Below, piece by piece: positions 37,142 to 45,172 of a DNA stretch of 62,980 bases. Every line of letters starts with the position of its first letter. Position 1 is the first letter of the stretch. Both the position numbers and the translations under genes were made by a program. This stretch comes from Pseudobdellovibrionaceae bacterium. Lineage in GTDB: Bacteria; Bdellovibrionota; Bdellovibrionia; Bdellovibrionales; Bdellovibrionaceae. The notes beneath the pieces are model-generated. The model did not search any database. It worked only from the letters and a program-made list of their open reading frames with translations, and had not been told where the DNA came from. The stretch spans positions 26,012 to 88,991 of the forward strand of contig JABWCN010000023.1 in the NCBI GenBank assembly GCA_013359135.1. Direction: 5' to 3'.

Positions 37142-37695
37142 AACCAATGATCCTCATACTTTCTGACTAAAAAATGCTCTCGCATCGCTATTTGCTGAGC
37201 CGCCTGCTCTAGTGTTTGTGGGTAAAAAGAACTGTCTTTACCTGCCACACAAGACTGCTGTATAATTGGTCCTTCATCCATTGCTGGAATCACTGTATGT
37301 AGACTCACCCCTAGTTTATTTTTGTCTTCAAAAGAACGCTCTATGGAATGCGTGCCTGGATATAGAGGTAATAAACTAGGATGTAAGTTTACAATTTGTC
37401 CTTGCCATTGATGAACAAATCCTTCAGGAAGGATCTTCATAAAACCAAGTAAAAATATTTTTTCAATGTATTTCTCTTTAAGAAAAGCTTCCAACTCTGC
37501 AAAACGTAAAGGTGAAAAAATCTTTGTTGGAATACCACAACGTTTAGCTTTTAAAATCCCGGGCGCTGATTTTTTATGACTACACACAAGCCTTATGTTA
37601 CAACCCTCTTTGTCCAGCAGAGCCTGCAAGTTACTCCCTCTTCCAGAGATCAAAACTGCAGACCTTACCTGAGACAACTTGGGTTTAGTTAACAT
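37138..37695 (-). CDS. purN: Phosphoribosylglycinamide formyltransferase PurN
   Basis: I start at the ATG at 37695, which has GAGGA about 9 nt upstream and overlaps the end of purM by 11 bp. A longer reading to 37743 overlaps by 59 bp. The 185-residue enzyme transfers a formyl group from 10-formyl-THF to GAR. Motifs are AVLISGRGSNLQALLD, ILGFM-type FLLGFMKILPEGF and NLHPSLLPLYPGTHSIERS, with the catalytic Asn and His, plus VIPAMDEGPIIQQ with the Asp. Confidence 0.95.
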   Translation of the reverse strand: MLTKPKLSQVRSAVLISGRGSNLQALLDKEGCNIRLVCSHKKSAPGILKAKRCGIPTKIFSPLRFAELEAFLKEKYIEKIFLLGFMKILPEGFVHQWQGQIVNLHPSLLPLYPGTHSIERSFEDKNKLGVSLHTVIPAMDEGPIIQQSCVAGKDSSFYPQTLEQAAQQIAMREHFLVRKYEDHWL

Positions 37696-38749
37696 AGACC
37701 CAGTCCTCTGTATCTTGAGGAGTCCGCAAAGATACAGCTCCAAGCTTAAATGCCTTTTCTCCCTTAATTTCTAAAAATCTTATTAACTCGTGGGCCTCTG
37801 AATTTGGCAATACAACCACCATACCAACACCACAATTTAAAGTATTCATCATCTCTTTAGTAGTTAACGCGGTTCTTCTCTGAACCTCTTGAAATAAGCT
37901 TGGAAACTCCCAAGGTGAAATTTTAGCAACTAAATCTTTTGGGATAACTCGTGGAACGTTTTCCATTCCTCCACCCGTGATATGAGCTAGAGCATGGATC
38001 GAAAATTTCTCTTTGATTTGCTTTATAATAGACACATATAACTTAGTCGGAACCATTAGTTCTTGTACTAATTTTAAATCTTGATTTTGAATTTCTTCAG
38101 CAAAAACTTTCCTTAACAAAGAGTATCCATTCGAATGAAACCCTGAACTAGAAATCCCTACTAACACATCCGAATCCCTGACTAGGTGCGCCCCCAAACG
38201 TCTGTCTTCATCCACTATACCAACAGCAAAACCAGCACAGTCAAACTCTGGCACTTTATAAATACCAGGCATTTCAGCAGTTTCACCACCCACAAGCGCT
38301 AAGTCACTTTCACGACAAGCCTTACGAATACTTGTTAAGATTTTTTTTGCTTGCTCTAAATCAAGCTTTCCAACAGCCAAATAATCAAGAAACAACAGTG
38401 GGTCCCCGCCAGTACACAAAAGATCATTCACACACATAGCTACCAAATCTTGGCCAATGCCTGCGTAAAGATCAAAATCAGCAGCGAGTTTGACTTTAGT
38501 GCCTACGCCATCAGTGCAGGTCACAAGGCAAGGTTTAGCATAATTTTTGGTGTTTAAACGAAATAGTGAAGCAAATCCACCAACACCCTCTATAACACTG
38601 CCCTGATGAGGAAGGTCTTCTTTCTTTGTAGATTTCTCTTCTGAATGAATCCAGTCTACAAAATCGTCTCCAGCTTGGACATCGACTCCTGAATCTTTGT
38701 AGGAGAAAACTTTGTCATTTGTGGTTGATGAAGACTTTTTATTAGACAT
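37685..38749 (-). CDS. purM: Phosphoribosylformylglycinamidine cyclo-ligase PurM
   Basis: A 354-residue AIR synthetase, first gene of the operon. Typical motifs are YKDSGVDVQAGDDFV, LVTCTDGVGTKVKLA, AMCVNDLLCTGGDPLLFLDY and ALVGGETAEMPGIY. The ATG at 38749 has no Shine-Dalgarno. The promoter just upstream places transcription start only about 7 nt before the codon, so the mRNA is nearly leaderless. It overlaps purN by 11 bp. No purine riboswitch fits in such a short leader. Confidence 0.97.
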   Translation of the reverse strand: MSNKKSSSTTNDKVFSYKDSGVDVQAGDDFVDWIHSEEKSTKKEDLPHQGSVIEGVGGFASLFRLNTKNYAKPCLVTCTDGVGTKVKLAADFDLYAGIGQDLVAMCVNDLLCTGGDPLLFLDYLAVGKLDLEQAKKILTSIRKACRESDLALVGGETAEMPGIYKVPEFDCAGFAVGIVDEDRRLGAHLVRDSDVLVGISSSGFHSNGYSLLRKVFAEEIQNQDLKLVQELMVPTKLYVSIIKQIKEKFSIHALAHITGGGMENVPRVIPKDLVAKISPWEFPSLFQEVQRRTALTTKEMMNTLNCGVGMVVVLPNSEAHELIRFLEIKGEKAFKLGAVSLRTPQDTEDWVYVN

Positions 38750-38756
38750 AATTTTA

Positions 38757-38792
38757 TGTGCACATTAAATTAAAGTCGCAGGGTCTTGTCAA
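38757..38792 (-). promoter_or_regulatory. Strong sigma-70-type promoter of the purine operon, near-leaderless
   Basis: On the minus strand TTGACA (38787-38792) is followed by 17 nt and TTTAAT (38764-38769). This is a perfect -35 and a 5/6 -10 with ideal spacing. The expected start is near 38756-38757, about 7 nt before the purM ATG (38749). Confidence 0.8.
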
Positions 38793-38838
38793 CAGCTTAA
38801 CATTTTCATAATTTTTTTATAAACTCTAGGAGTCTATC

Positions 38839-39477
38839 ATGTTTGAATTTATTAGCCGCTCAAAAAATCGTCGCTTTTACTACTTACTTTTCCTTGTGAG
38901 CCTACTTTCCAACCTATGTGTAGCTCAAAAATCGAGTAATATGTCTAACACACATCGAGCTGAAAATAGTAGCAAAGATCTTCAGAATAAAGAAAAGACT
39001 TTTTTTGACTTTACAGTCAAAGACATTCACGGAAAAGACTTTTCCTTATCTGAATTAAAAAACCGAGTTATCCTAGTTGTCAATACAGCATCGGCTTGTG
39101 GCTTTACTCCACAACTTAAAGATTTAGAAGAACTTTACCAAAAATACTCTAGTAAAGGATTTACTGTTCTAGCTTTCCCATCCAACGATTTTCGCCAAGA
39201 TAGTGGTTCCAATGAAGAAATAGAAAAGTTTGCCAAAGACAAGTACCAAATTAGCTTCCCCATCATGGGTAAGAACCCAGTCAGCGGAAAAGAAAAACAA
39301 CCTATCTTTAAATTTTTAACTGAATCTAAATCTGGTTTTTTGTTTCGCGAAGTTCAATGGAATTTTGAAAAATTCTTAATCAACAAAAAAGGGCTTGTCG
39401 TCGATCGCTGGAGCTCTATGACCTCACCAAATTCAAAAGATATTATTTCAAAAATTGAATCCGAACTCTTAAATTAA
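38839..39477 (+). CDS. Exported glutathione peroxidase-family protein
   Basis: A 212-residue thiol peroxidase that reduces hydrogen or lipid peroxides. The conserved core includes VNTASACGFTPQLKDLEELY with the peroxidatic Cys, LAFPSNDFRQDSGSNEEI and WNFEKFLINKKG. It is the Cys (not selenocysteine) form. The N-terminus has a hydrophobic segment (YYLLFLVSLLSNLCVA) and a Ser/Asn-rich spacer, so it is exported, which is less common in the family. TAGGAG lies 6 nt before the ATG. It is divergent from purM and ends in a hairpin terminator. Confidence 0.93.
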   Translation: MFEFISRSKNRRFYYLLFLVSLLSNLCVAQKSSNMSNTHRAENSSKDLQNKEKTFFDFTVKDIHGKDFSLSELKNRVILVVNTASACGFTPQLKDLEELYQKYSSKGFTVLAFPSNDFRQDSGSNEEIEKFAKDKYQISFPIMGKNPVSGKEKQPIFKFLTESKSGFLFREVQWNFEKFLINKKGLVVDRWSSMTSPNSKDIISKIESELLN

Positions 39478-39506
39478 AGCTAAAAATTTTTAGCTTTAAT
39501 TTTTCT
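39476..39506 (+). terminator. Intrinsic terminator after the peroxidase gene, probably bidirectional
   Basis: A 22-base perfect palindrome (39476-39497; arms AAAGCTAAAAA and TTTTTAGCTTT) begins in the peroxidase stop and is followed by AATTTTTC. It also lies just beyond the 3' end of the convergent gene at 39512, so it may serve both. Confidence 0.75.
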
Positions 39507-39511
39507 GAAAT

Positions 39512-40504
39512 CTAAAGACAACCAAAAGATAACTGTTGTAAAGATTGAACCTGCTCCGAGGTTAATAAGTCTTTATTCATCTCTGAAAGTGTTTTTTTAA
39601 AAGAGTCAGTAAGCTCTATTATCTTTTTTTCTTTAGAGCTTTGCTCTTTAACTGAATAAGATGAAGTAAAAACACTGTTGTCTATAATTTTTCTTGAAAC
39701 CTTTGACATCACATAAGTGTTTGTTACAGGTAAATCAGGCCTCCCTCCAACGTAAACAAAGGCATCAGTGGCTGTTTTACTTTTACAAAACCAGGTCATC
39801 CTATTTTTTTCCCAACTAAACTGAATTAAAACAATTTGATGTCTATCAAAAATTTCGGCTAGCAGCTGACGATATTTTTCTAAACCATAGTCAGCCATGT
39901 ACTGTAATGACAACCTAACAAAATACCCCTTATTCATTCCTAATTTTTGTATTTGCTTACGATTAAGTATTCCCTCTGATTGCAAAGCTAAAAGAGTTTC
40001 CGTTTTTAATTTGATTTTAGATACATTTGTCCATGTAGGATCAGAAACATCTAAAACTCTACTGCCAATCGGAAAGTCTATAACATACAAAGAACTGCCA
40101 AAATTTTGCGAAACTAAGGGATCCGTCGCTAAGTACATGCCAGGCCCAGCATTTACTAATTTGGTATCATGAATATTAATGTCCCAAAAAGCTCCTGCCT
40201 TAACCGCAAAATCTAAAGCTATCTGTCCCTCAGGTCGATAACGATCATAGATAGTCTGGTAGGTAGGCCAAAGCTCAGCCTGCCCTGTCTTGGAACCTGT
40301 AAGAACAGGATTAAAATAATGATAAAGACGAGTTGTTTTTGTCAGTGCATAAAAGCCCATTTTTGCGCTTAATATATCTGACTCTAGCATCTTCCCAGCC
40401 GGAGATAGCTCCACTGCCAATAAATCTATGCTACTAATCAGAAGAAGAGATAAAATTAAATTTTTTATTAAAACACAGAGGCGGTTCTTCCACTTCTTTT
40501 CCAT
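39512..40504 (-). CDS. Exported protein, possibly ADP-ribosyltransferase-like fold
   Basis: A 330-residue protein with a signal peptide (about MEKKWKNRLCVLIKNLILSL, then LLISSIDLLA). The region RLYHYFNPVLTG, followed about 60 residues later by GPGMYLATDPLVSQNFG and SLYVIDFPIG, resembles the layout of the ADP-ribosyltransferase/PARP/RES fold. There a His or Arg strand, a G-x-Y-L/F-A-x strand and a later acidic residue form the NAD site. I cannot confirm the third catalytic residue. Apart from this the protein is unrecognised, with a single C-terminal Cys pair (WFCKS and FGCL). It is monocistronic. Confidence 0.55.
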   Translation of the reverse strand: MEKKWKNRLCVLIKNLILSLLLISSIDLLAVELSPAGKMLESDILSAKMGFYALTKTTRLYHYFNPVLTGSKTGQAELWPTYQTIYDRYRPEGQIALDFAVKAGAFWDINIHDTKLVNAGPGMYLATDPLVSQNFGSSLYVIDFPIGSRVLDVSDPTWTNVSKIKLKTETLLALQSEGILNRKQIQKLGMNKGYFVRLSLQYMADYGLEKYRQLLAEIFDRHQIVLIQFSWEKNRMTWFCKSKTATDAFVYVGGRPDLPVTNTYVMSKVSRKIIDNSVFTSSYSVKEQSSKEKKIIELTDSFKKTLSEMNKDLLTSEQVQSLQQLSFGCL

Positions 40505-40593
40505 AAATACCCAGACCTAAATTAGATTAAAACCGACTATAGGTGTTTTTTAAAAAAAATTAAAACTGTAATAGCTCTAATATAAAGTTTTCC

Positions 40594-41061
40594 CTACTGT
40601 CTTCTTTTTTTATAGATATCATTGTCTTTAATTTCCATCCAACTGCCAGGAGTTTGAGTTACCTGAAATCCAAACTGTTCATAAAGTTTATGCGCTGACA
40701 CTGTAGCTAAACAAAGTCTCCTAAGACCTTGAAACTCTGGATAGCTAACAATTTCTTTCACCATCCATTTCGATAACCCTAGACCACGAAATTCTTTTTC
40801 CACATAAACATCACAAACCCAAGCAAACGTTGCCAAATCGGTTACAACTCTAGCAAAGGCAACTTGTATCCAATTAGACTTTTGATCAACATGGAAAACA
40901 TTAAAACAAACAGAATTATCGATGCCTTTTTGCACAACCTCTTTGGGAATCTCAACACACCAATAAGAATCCTGGGAAAGATAACGATGAACCCGATCTA
41001 CTTGGATCTTGGTTTTATCTGTAGACAGCACAAAATCATTCCATTTTTTTTCCAATAACAT
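40594..41061 (-). CDS. GNAT-family acetyltransferase
   Basis: A 155-residue protein with the GNAT acetyl-CoA core: ATFAWVCDVYVEKEFRGLGL (motif A, R-G-L-G-L pyrophosphate loop), then KWMVKEIV and LATVSAHKLYEQFGFQ (motif B). The substrate is unknown; the layout resembles small-molecule or amino-acid N-acetyltransferases. AAGGAA lies 6 nt before the ATG. It begins 10 nt after the end of the ATP-grasp gene, so the two form an operon and may act on one product. Confidence 0.88.
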   Translation of the reverse strand: MLLEKKWNDFVLSTDKTKIQVDRVHRYLSQDSYWCVEIPKEVVQKGIDNSVCFNVFHVDQKSNWIQVAFARVVTDLATFAWVCDVYVEKEFRGLGLSKWMVKEIVSYPEFQGLRRLCLATVSAHKLYEQFGFQVTQTPGSWMEIKDNDIYKKRRQ

Positions 41062-41071
41062 TTTTATTTCC

Positions 41072-42403
41072 TTAATGAAGTCCTATGTTTAATTTAAATT
41101 GCAATATCACGTCTTCAAGTTGAGTTTTTGAAGTAGCCCAAGAAATGACCGCCAACTCTGTCCCCCTCTCGCTACTTGCATATTCTTGTATAAAAATACC
41201 AGCAAGAAGAGGCACCTGGCTAGAATATAGTATTTCCTTATTAGACTCATAAATTCGCACAAAGGAAATACTAGACTCAAAAAACAATTTCTCAAATCGC
41301 CAAAATATCTGCTTCCCCAATGTTTTCTCAATTTCAGCAACCAAACAAAGACTAAAGGTGGAGCCATTAAGACGAATATTATTTTCTAAAACTCTCACTT
41401 CATTTTTAGGAGTGATCACAAAATCAAGACCAATTAGTCCTCTGTACCCTTGTTTCGCTATATCATGAGCAATGACTTGTGATTGAACAAAACACTCAGC
41501 CATCCCTTGATCATTGCAACTCTGAGGACTACCATGGTTACCTCTATAGCTGAAGCCTTGCAATAACTGTTCAGAGACTCCAAAAAAGTCAAGTTGATGA
41601 GTATCACTAATGAAAATTTGAATATTAACTGATCTGCACTCCTCAAAATACTCTTCAATTAACCACAAATTAGACTCTAAACTTATAATCTTTTCATAAG
41701 CATGGTTTTGATCTTTAACTTGAAAAGTAAAAATACCACTTCCAGCAGCGGAGCTAGATGGTTTAGCTATAAGTTTCTTTTCTGGCAAATAATTCGCAAA
41801 ATTCATTTTTATTTTACTTTGCCATTTCTTTCGATCTTCATTAGGAGTTTGAAAGGTAAAGAAATCAATTACGGGGAGATGAAGATTTCTTACTTTTTCT
41901 TTAAAAAGGATTTTATCAAAATGCTCTTGCACCAAAGAAAAAGGACAAGTCCATGCAAATTCTAGATTGTTTTGACTAGCAAAAGTCACTTCATTTTGGC
42001 TATTCATCCAAGAAAAAATTTTACAAATCTGTCTTTGTTTTAACAATTCTATTAAATAAGCTGTTCTATTTTGACGCAAAAAAAATTCAAAAAAACTTTC
42101 TTCTTCATCTTCTGACATTTGTTCAACAAAAAACAAATCTCCTTTTCCTATATTCACGCTCTTAAGCCACTGCCAATGATTAATATCTAATTTGCTAGAT
42201 GTCATAACTAAATCTTTTTCTTGTGAAAATAAAAAACCATTCTTTGCACGTGCATTTAGATTACTACAAAAAGACTTACTCAAATGATCCCTTGGTTTTG
42301 CAAAATGTCCCAAAACATCATAAATAATTAAAAGCGGTTCTTGGACGGAGTTCCTCAGTCGCTCTATGGGGTTCTTAACTTTACGACTAAAATCAATTTT
42401 CAT
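41072..42403 (-). CDS. ATP-grasp ligase of unknown specificity
   Basis: A 443-residue protein with ATP-grasp features in its middle and C-terminal parts: LIAKPSSSAAGSGIF (lid and lysine strand), LWLIEEYFEE (hinge), and the metal-binding GLIGLDFVITPKNEVRVLENN with E-x-N. The N-terminal 170 residues carry no recognised domain. Such ligases join a carboxylate to an amine or thiol and are often found beside acetyltransferases in small peptide or cofactor pathways. The substrate cannot be read. It has no signal peptide. Confidence 0.8.
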   Translation of the reverse strand: MKIDFSRKVKNPIERLRNSVQEPLLIIYDVLGHFAKPRDHLSKSFCSNLNARAKNGFLFSQEKDLVMTSSKLDINHWQWLKSVNIGKGDLFFVEQMSEDEEESFFEFFLRQNRTAYLIELLKQRQICKIFSWMNSQNEVTFASQNNLEFAWTCPFSLVQEHFDKILFKEKVRNLHLPVIDFFTFQTPNEDRKKWQSKIKMNFANYLPEKKLIAKPSSSAAGSGIFTFQVKDQNHAYEKIISLESNLWLIEEYFEECRSVNIQIFISDTHQLDFFGVSEQLLQGFSYRGNHGSPQSCNDQGMAECFVQSQVIAHDIAKQGYRGLIGLDFVITPKNEVRVLENNIRLNGSTFSLCLVAEIEKTLGKQIFWRFEKLFFESSISFVRIYESNKEILYSSQVPLLAGIFIQEYASSERGTELAVISWATSKTQLEDVILQFKLNIGLH

Positions 42404-42464
42404 CCCAGTAACTTAAATTCGATTCTAAAATTAATCAAGTAGCGAGCATGGGTCATAAAAAATG

Positions 42465-42578
42465 ATTAATGTTGGTATTTAAAGGCCAACAAAAACTCGA
42501 TAAAACTGATTTAGTCAAAGATATGGACATTCAACTATTTTTAAGTCACCTTAACTCAAATAATAGATCAACATTAAT
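42465..42578. repeat. 10-bp inverted repeat in intergenic region
   Basis: ATTAATGTTG at 42465-42474 is the exact inverse of CAACATTAAT at 42569-42578, lying in the 242-bp gap between the ATP-grasp gene and the divergent barrel gene. It could be paired operators or chance in AT-rich DNA. Apart from this and the promoter I see nothing in the gap. Confidence 0.35.
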
Positions 42579-42599
42579 GTCTTAAAAAGAGAATTAACA

Positions 42600-42628
42600 T
42601 TGCAATCTCTGTTTGATTCTTTGATAAT
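42600..42628 (+). promoter_or_regulatory. Sigma-70-type promoter for the outer-membrane barrel gene
   Basis: TTGCAA (42600-42605), 17 nt, GATAAT (42623-42628). Matches are 4/6 and 5/6 with ideal spacing. The leader would be about 10-12 nt, just enough for the AAGGGGG site before the TTG at 42646. Confidence 0.6.
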
Positions 42629-42645
42629 ATCCCAAGGGGGATTTA

Positions 42646-43386
42646 TTGAAAACCAATAGCTTATTGTTATTACTCTTTCTATCTTGCCTGTTTTCAAGTC
42701 TACACTTAAAAGCACAATCAGACTCGGCTGATGCCTTTGATCCTTTTTCTGATTACTCTGAATTTGATCAGGATTCAGATGAAGAAGCTGATATTAATTT
42801 TTTTAGAAATGGTAGGTTTCTGACCGTAGGTATTGCTACTGGCCCCAGACAATTCACAGGAAACATGGGAAAAACCTATGGTTCAGGTCTTAATTATGGT
42901 TTACAGATTGGATATTTCTTTGATCTCAAAATGGCCCTTGGCATTGGGATTATGACGGGAGATCACACCGTTGGATTTAGTACTCTTTCTGGAAATACAG
43001 TTAATAATTATTCAGGTAATGTTTCTTTTACTTCCATTAATTTTTGCCTAAAATATTTTTTAAACACTCAAAATGTCACTCGTGGTTTGGCCGATATTAA
43101 CCCCTATTTCCTTGGTGGCTTTACCCAATGGTATCGTACATACTCTTTGAGTGAGTTCTCCACTCAATCTCGTGAAAATGTTATGGGAGCTGACGTAGGA
43201 GCTGGAGTTGAAATACCAGTGATGAGACGAAAGGCTTATCTTGGATTGCAAGCAACCTACCATTACGTGAACTTTGCTGACGAAGGCAAAGATTTTTTAT
43301 ATAATGGTAGTTCTAATGAGCTTCTGGAAAGAAAGATTAATGGAGACATTATCGACTTTCTACTTGTTTTTGGCGTTAATTACTAA
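42646..43386 (+). CDS. Outer-membrane beta-barrel protein
   Basis: A 246-residue exported protein starting at TTG, with AAGGGGG 5 nt upstream. The signal peptide is LLLLLFLSCLFSSLHLKA. A very acidic stretch follows (DAFDPFSDYSEFDQDSDEEA). The remainder has alternating strands with aromatic girdles (RFLTVGIATGPRQF, NYGLQIGYFF, YLGLQATYHYV) and ends in VFGVNY, a C-terminal aromatic typical of BamA substrates. It is an OmpA/OmpW-size barrel, probably eight-stranded, of unknown function. Its last 27 bp overlap the convergent decarboxylase gene. Confidence 0.8.
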   Translation: MKTNSLLLLLFLSCLFSSLHLKAQSDSADAFDPFSDYSEFDQDSDEEADINFFRNGRFLTVGIATGPRQFTGNMGKTYGSGLNYGLQIGYFFDLKMALGIGIMTGDHTVGFSTLSGNTVNNYSGNVSFTSINFCLKYFLNTQNVTRGLADINPYFLGGFTQWYRTYSLSEFSTQSRENVMGADVGAGVEIPVMRRKAYLGLQATYHYVNFADEGKDFLYNGSSNELLERKINGDIIDFLLVFGVNY

Positions 43387-45138
43387 GGATATAGATTTCT
43401 CAATTTGCTTAACAAGTTCTAACTTGAAATTAACATGAAACTCTTTAGAATCAAAAAAAGGATTCATCAAGGTTATCCTAACTAACAACAAATCTTCGTT
43501 TGGCTTAATCTTCCCTAGCCCTCCCCATTGCGCAGCTAGTTTTTCCATATAGCTGCCATATTTTTTGAACTGTAATTTTGTCTGGGAAAAAATAAAAATT
43601 GGCTCTTTGTTTTTTTCAAAATACTTTAAAACTCTTGATGTTTTTTTATTAATAGCACTCAACGAATCATCCTGACTAGCTACACAAAAACAAAGAATAT
43701 TCAAATCGGTATCAGGAGCAAGGCGAACCATTGGTAACTTACGTTTAAGTAAAATTTCAATGTCTTTTTTAGTTCTCAAGGTACGTTTAATGATTCTCCC
43801 TAACCCATTCTGATTCAAAGGCATTGACTTTGCTGTCATCCACATTGCCGTGACCCCTGTGGCTGATCTTGAACCTTCCAATGTGAATGGGCCACGATCT
43901 GTTTTCTGATTGAAAGCCACATAGGGACCAAAAAAGGATTGTAAATAATAATTATTCTTATCAGAACATAAAAAAGTACCACTTGCATAGGGTACATAAG
44001 CCATTTTATGAGGATCTATAGTTAAAGATGTCGTATGTTTCAAACTATTTAAAGCCTTAAATGTTTCCGGACTAAATATTTTTTTATCTCTTTTTAAACT
44101 AGCAAAAAAACCGCCATAGGCAGCATCAACATGCAACCAAGCATTCTCAAGTTGGTGAGTTTTTAAAATACTTATCAAGCGATGCACAGGATCAACAAAT
44201 CCTAATTCCGTTGTACCTAAAACCGCTACTATTTGTTGAATTGGCCTTGATTCGTTTTTTAGTTTTTCTAACAAAAGTTCAAATTTTTTAGTATGAATTT
44301 TTCCCGTCTCATCAAGCTCAAGCTCAATAATTTGACTTTCATTCAATCCTATTAATGCGCACCCCTTAATCCAAGAGTAATGTTTGTGATTTGGTATCAA
44401 CACAACAGGATCATTCTCTTTCACATTAAAAATATCGGCAAAAAAACTTTTCTTCTGTTCATGAGATTTTAATTGTACCAACCCCTGCTCAAACTGACGA
44501 GCGATTTTCTTATCCTTCATTAATCTATAAAATCGGTCCCATCCTAAAGTGCTTGCTTGCCATAGATTAGCCTGAGTTTGATATAATTTCTTCTCAACAG
44601 CCAACATCAAAGCCCACCAATAAATTCTTTCCTTGGAGCGCACCAGTGACTCAAAATTCGCTACTGTTCCTCCTGAAGTAAAGTGCCCACAGTTACCACG
44701 ATAACCAATCATACGATTTAACATAATGACGGCTTCATTCTCAATTTCAATTCCAACCTTCGCTGACTCATGGGAAATAATATTTGGATTATGAAGTAAA
44801 CTTAAAAAATGCCCTAGAACTGCTGGCAGGTTCACCTCGGAAAACATGTGCCCTATGTATCTCGGAGAAAACTGAGGGACTTCTTTTTCATAACGTTTAG
44901 TGATATTTAAAAGATTCTTCTTCACAAGAGCTTGTTTTGTTGTGAAAGCACTTAATGATTGATCAAAGTGACTAATCGCAGCTCCATCATTAGGGTAGAG
45001 TTTTTTTCGCCACAGAGAGTATTCATTGGTGAGGCTTACCATCTGCTCTAGGAGCCAAGCTATGTTTTCAGCCTTTGGCCCCAAAAATAAACTTTTCATC
45101 GAAATTTCTGAAGGATAACATTTATCGAACTTATTCAT
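43360..45138 (-). CDS. PLP-dependent group II amino-acid decarboxylase
   Basis: I start at the ATG at 45138 (AGG 6 nt upstream); a GTG two codons earlier is possible. The 592-residue enzyme belongs to the glutamate/tyrosine/aromatic decarboxylase family. It shows GHFTSGGTVANFESLV, WLHVDAAYGGFFA (Asp for the pyridine N) and LTIDPHKMAYVPYASG with the PLP-binding Lys. The length fits bacterial tyrosine decarboxylase-like enzymes, but substrate choice is not readable. It is the last gene of the FHA/stator-like operon (34 nt gap), so its amine or lipid-like product may serve that system, or the linkage may be incidental. Confidence 0.9.
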   Translation of the reverse strand: MNKFDKCYPSEISMKSLFLGPKAENIAWLLEQMVSLTNEYSLWRKKLYPNDGAAISHFDQSLSAFTTKQALVKKNLLNITKRYEKEVPQFSPRYIGHMFSEVNLPAVLGHFLSLLHNPNIISHESAKVGIEIENEAVIMLNRMIGYRGNCGHFTSGGTVANFESLVRSKERIYWWALMLAVEKKLYQTQANLWQASTLGWDRFYRLMKDKKIARQFEQGLVQLKSHEQKKSFFADIFNVKENDPVVLIPNHKHYSWIKGCALIGLNESQIIELELDETGKIHTKKFELLLEKLKNESRPIQQIVAVLGTTELGFVDPVHRLISILKTHQLENAWLHVDAAYGGFFASLKRDKKIFSPETFKALNSLKHTTSLTIDPHKMAYVPYASGTFLCSDKNNYYLQSFFGPYVAFNQKTDRGPFTLEGSRSATGVTAMWMTAKSMPLNQNGLGRIIKRTLRTKKDIEILLKRKLPMVRLAPDTDLNILCFCVASQDDSLSAINKKTSRVLKYFEKNKEPIFIFSQTKLQFKKYGSYMEKLAAQWGGLGKIKPNEDLLLVRITLMNPFFDSKEFHVNFKLELVKQIEKSISLVINAKNK

Positions 45139-45172
45139 TTTCACCTAGATTCACTGAATTAACAGTATTAAA

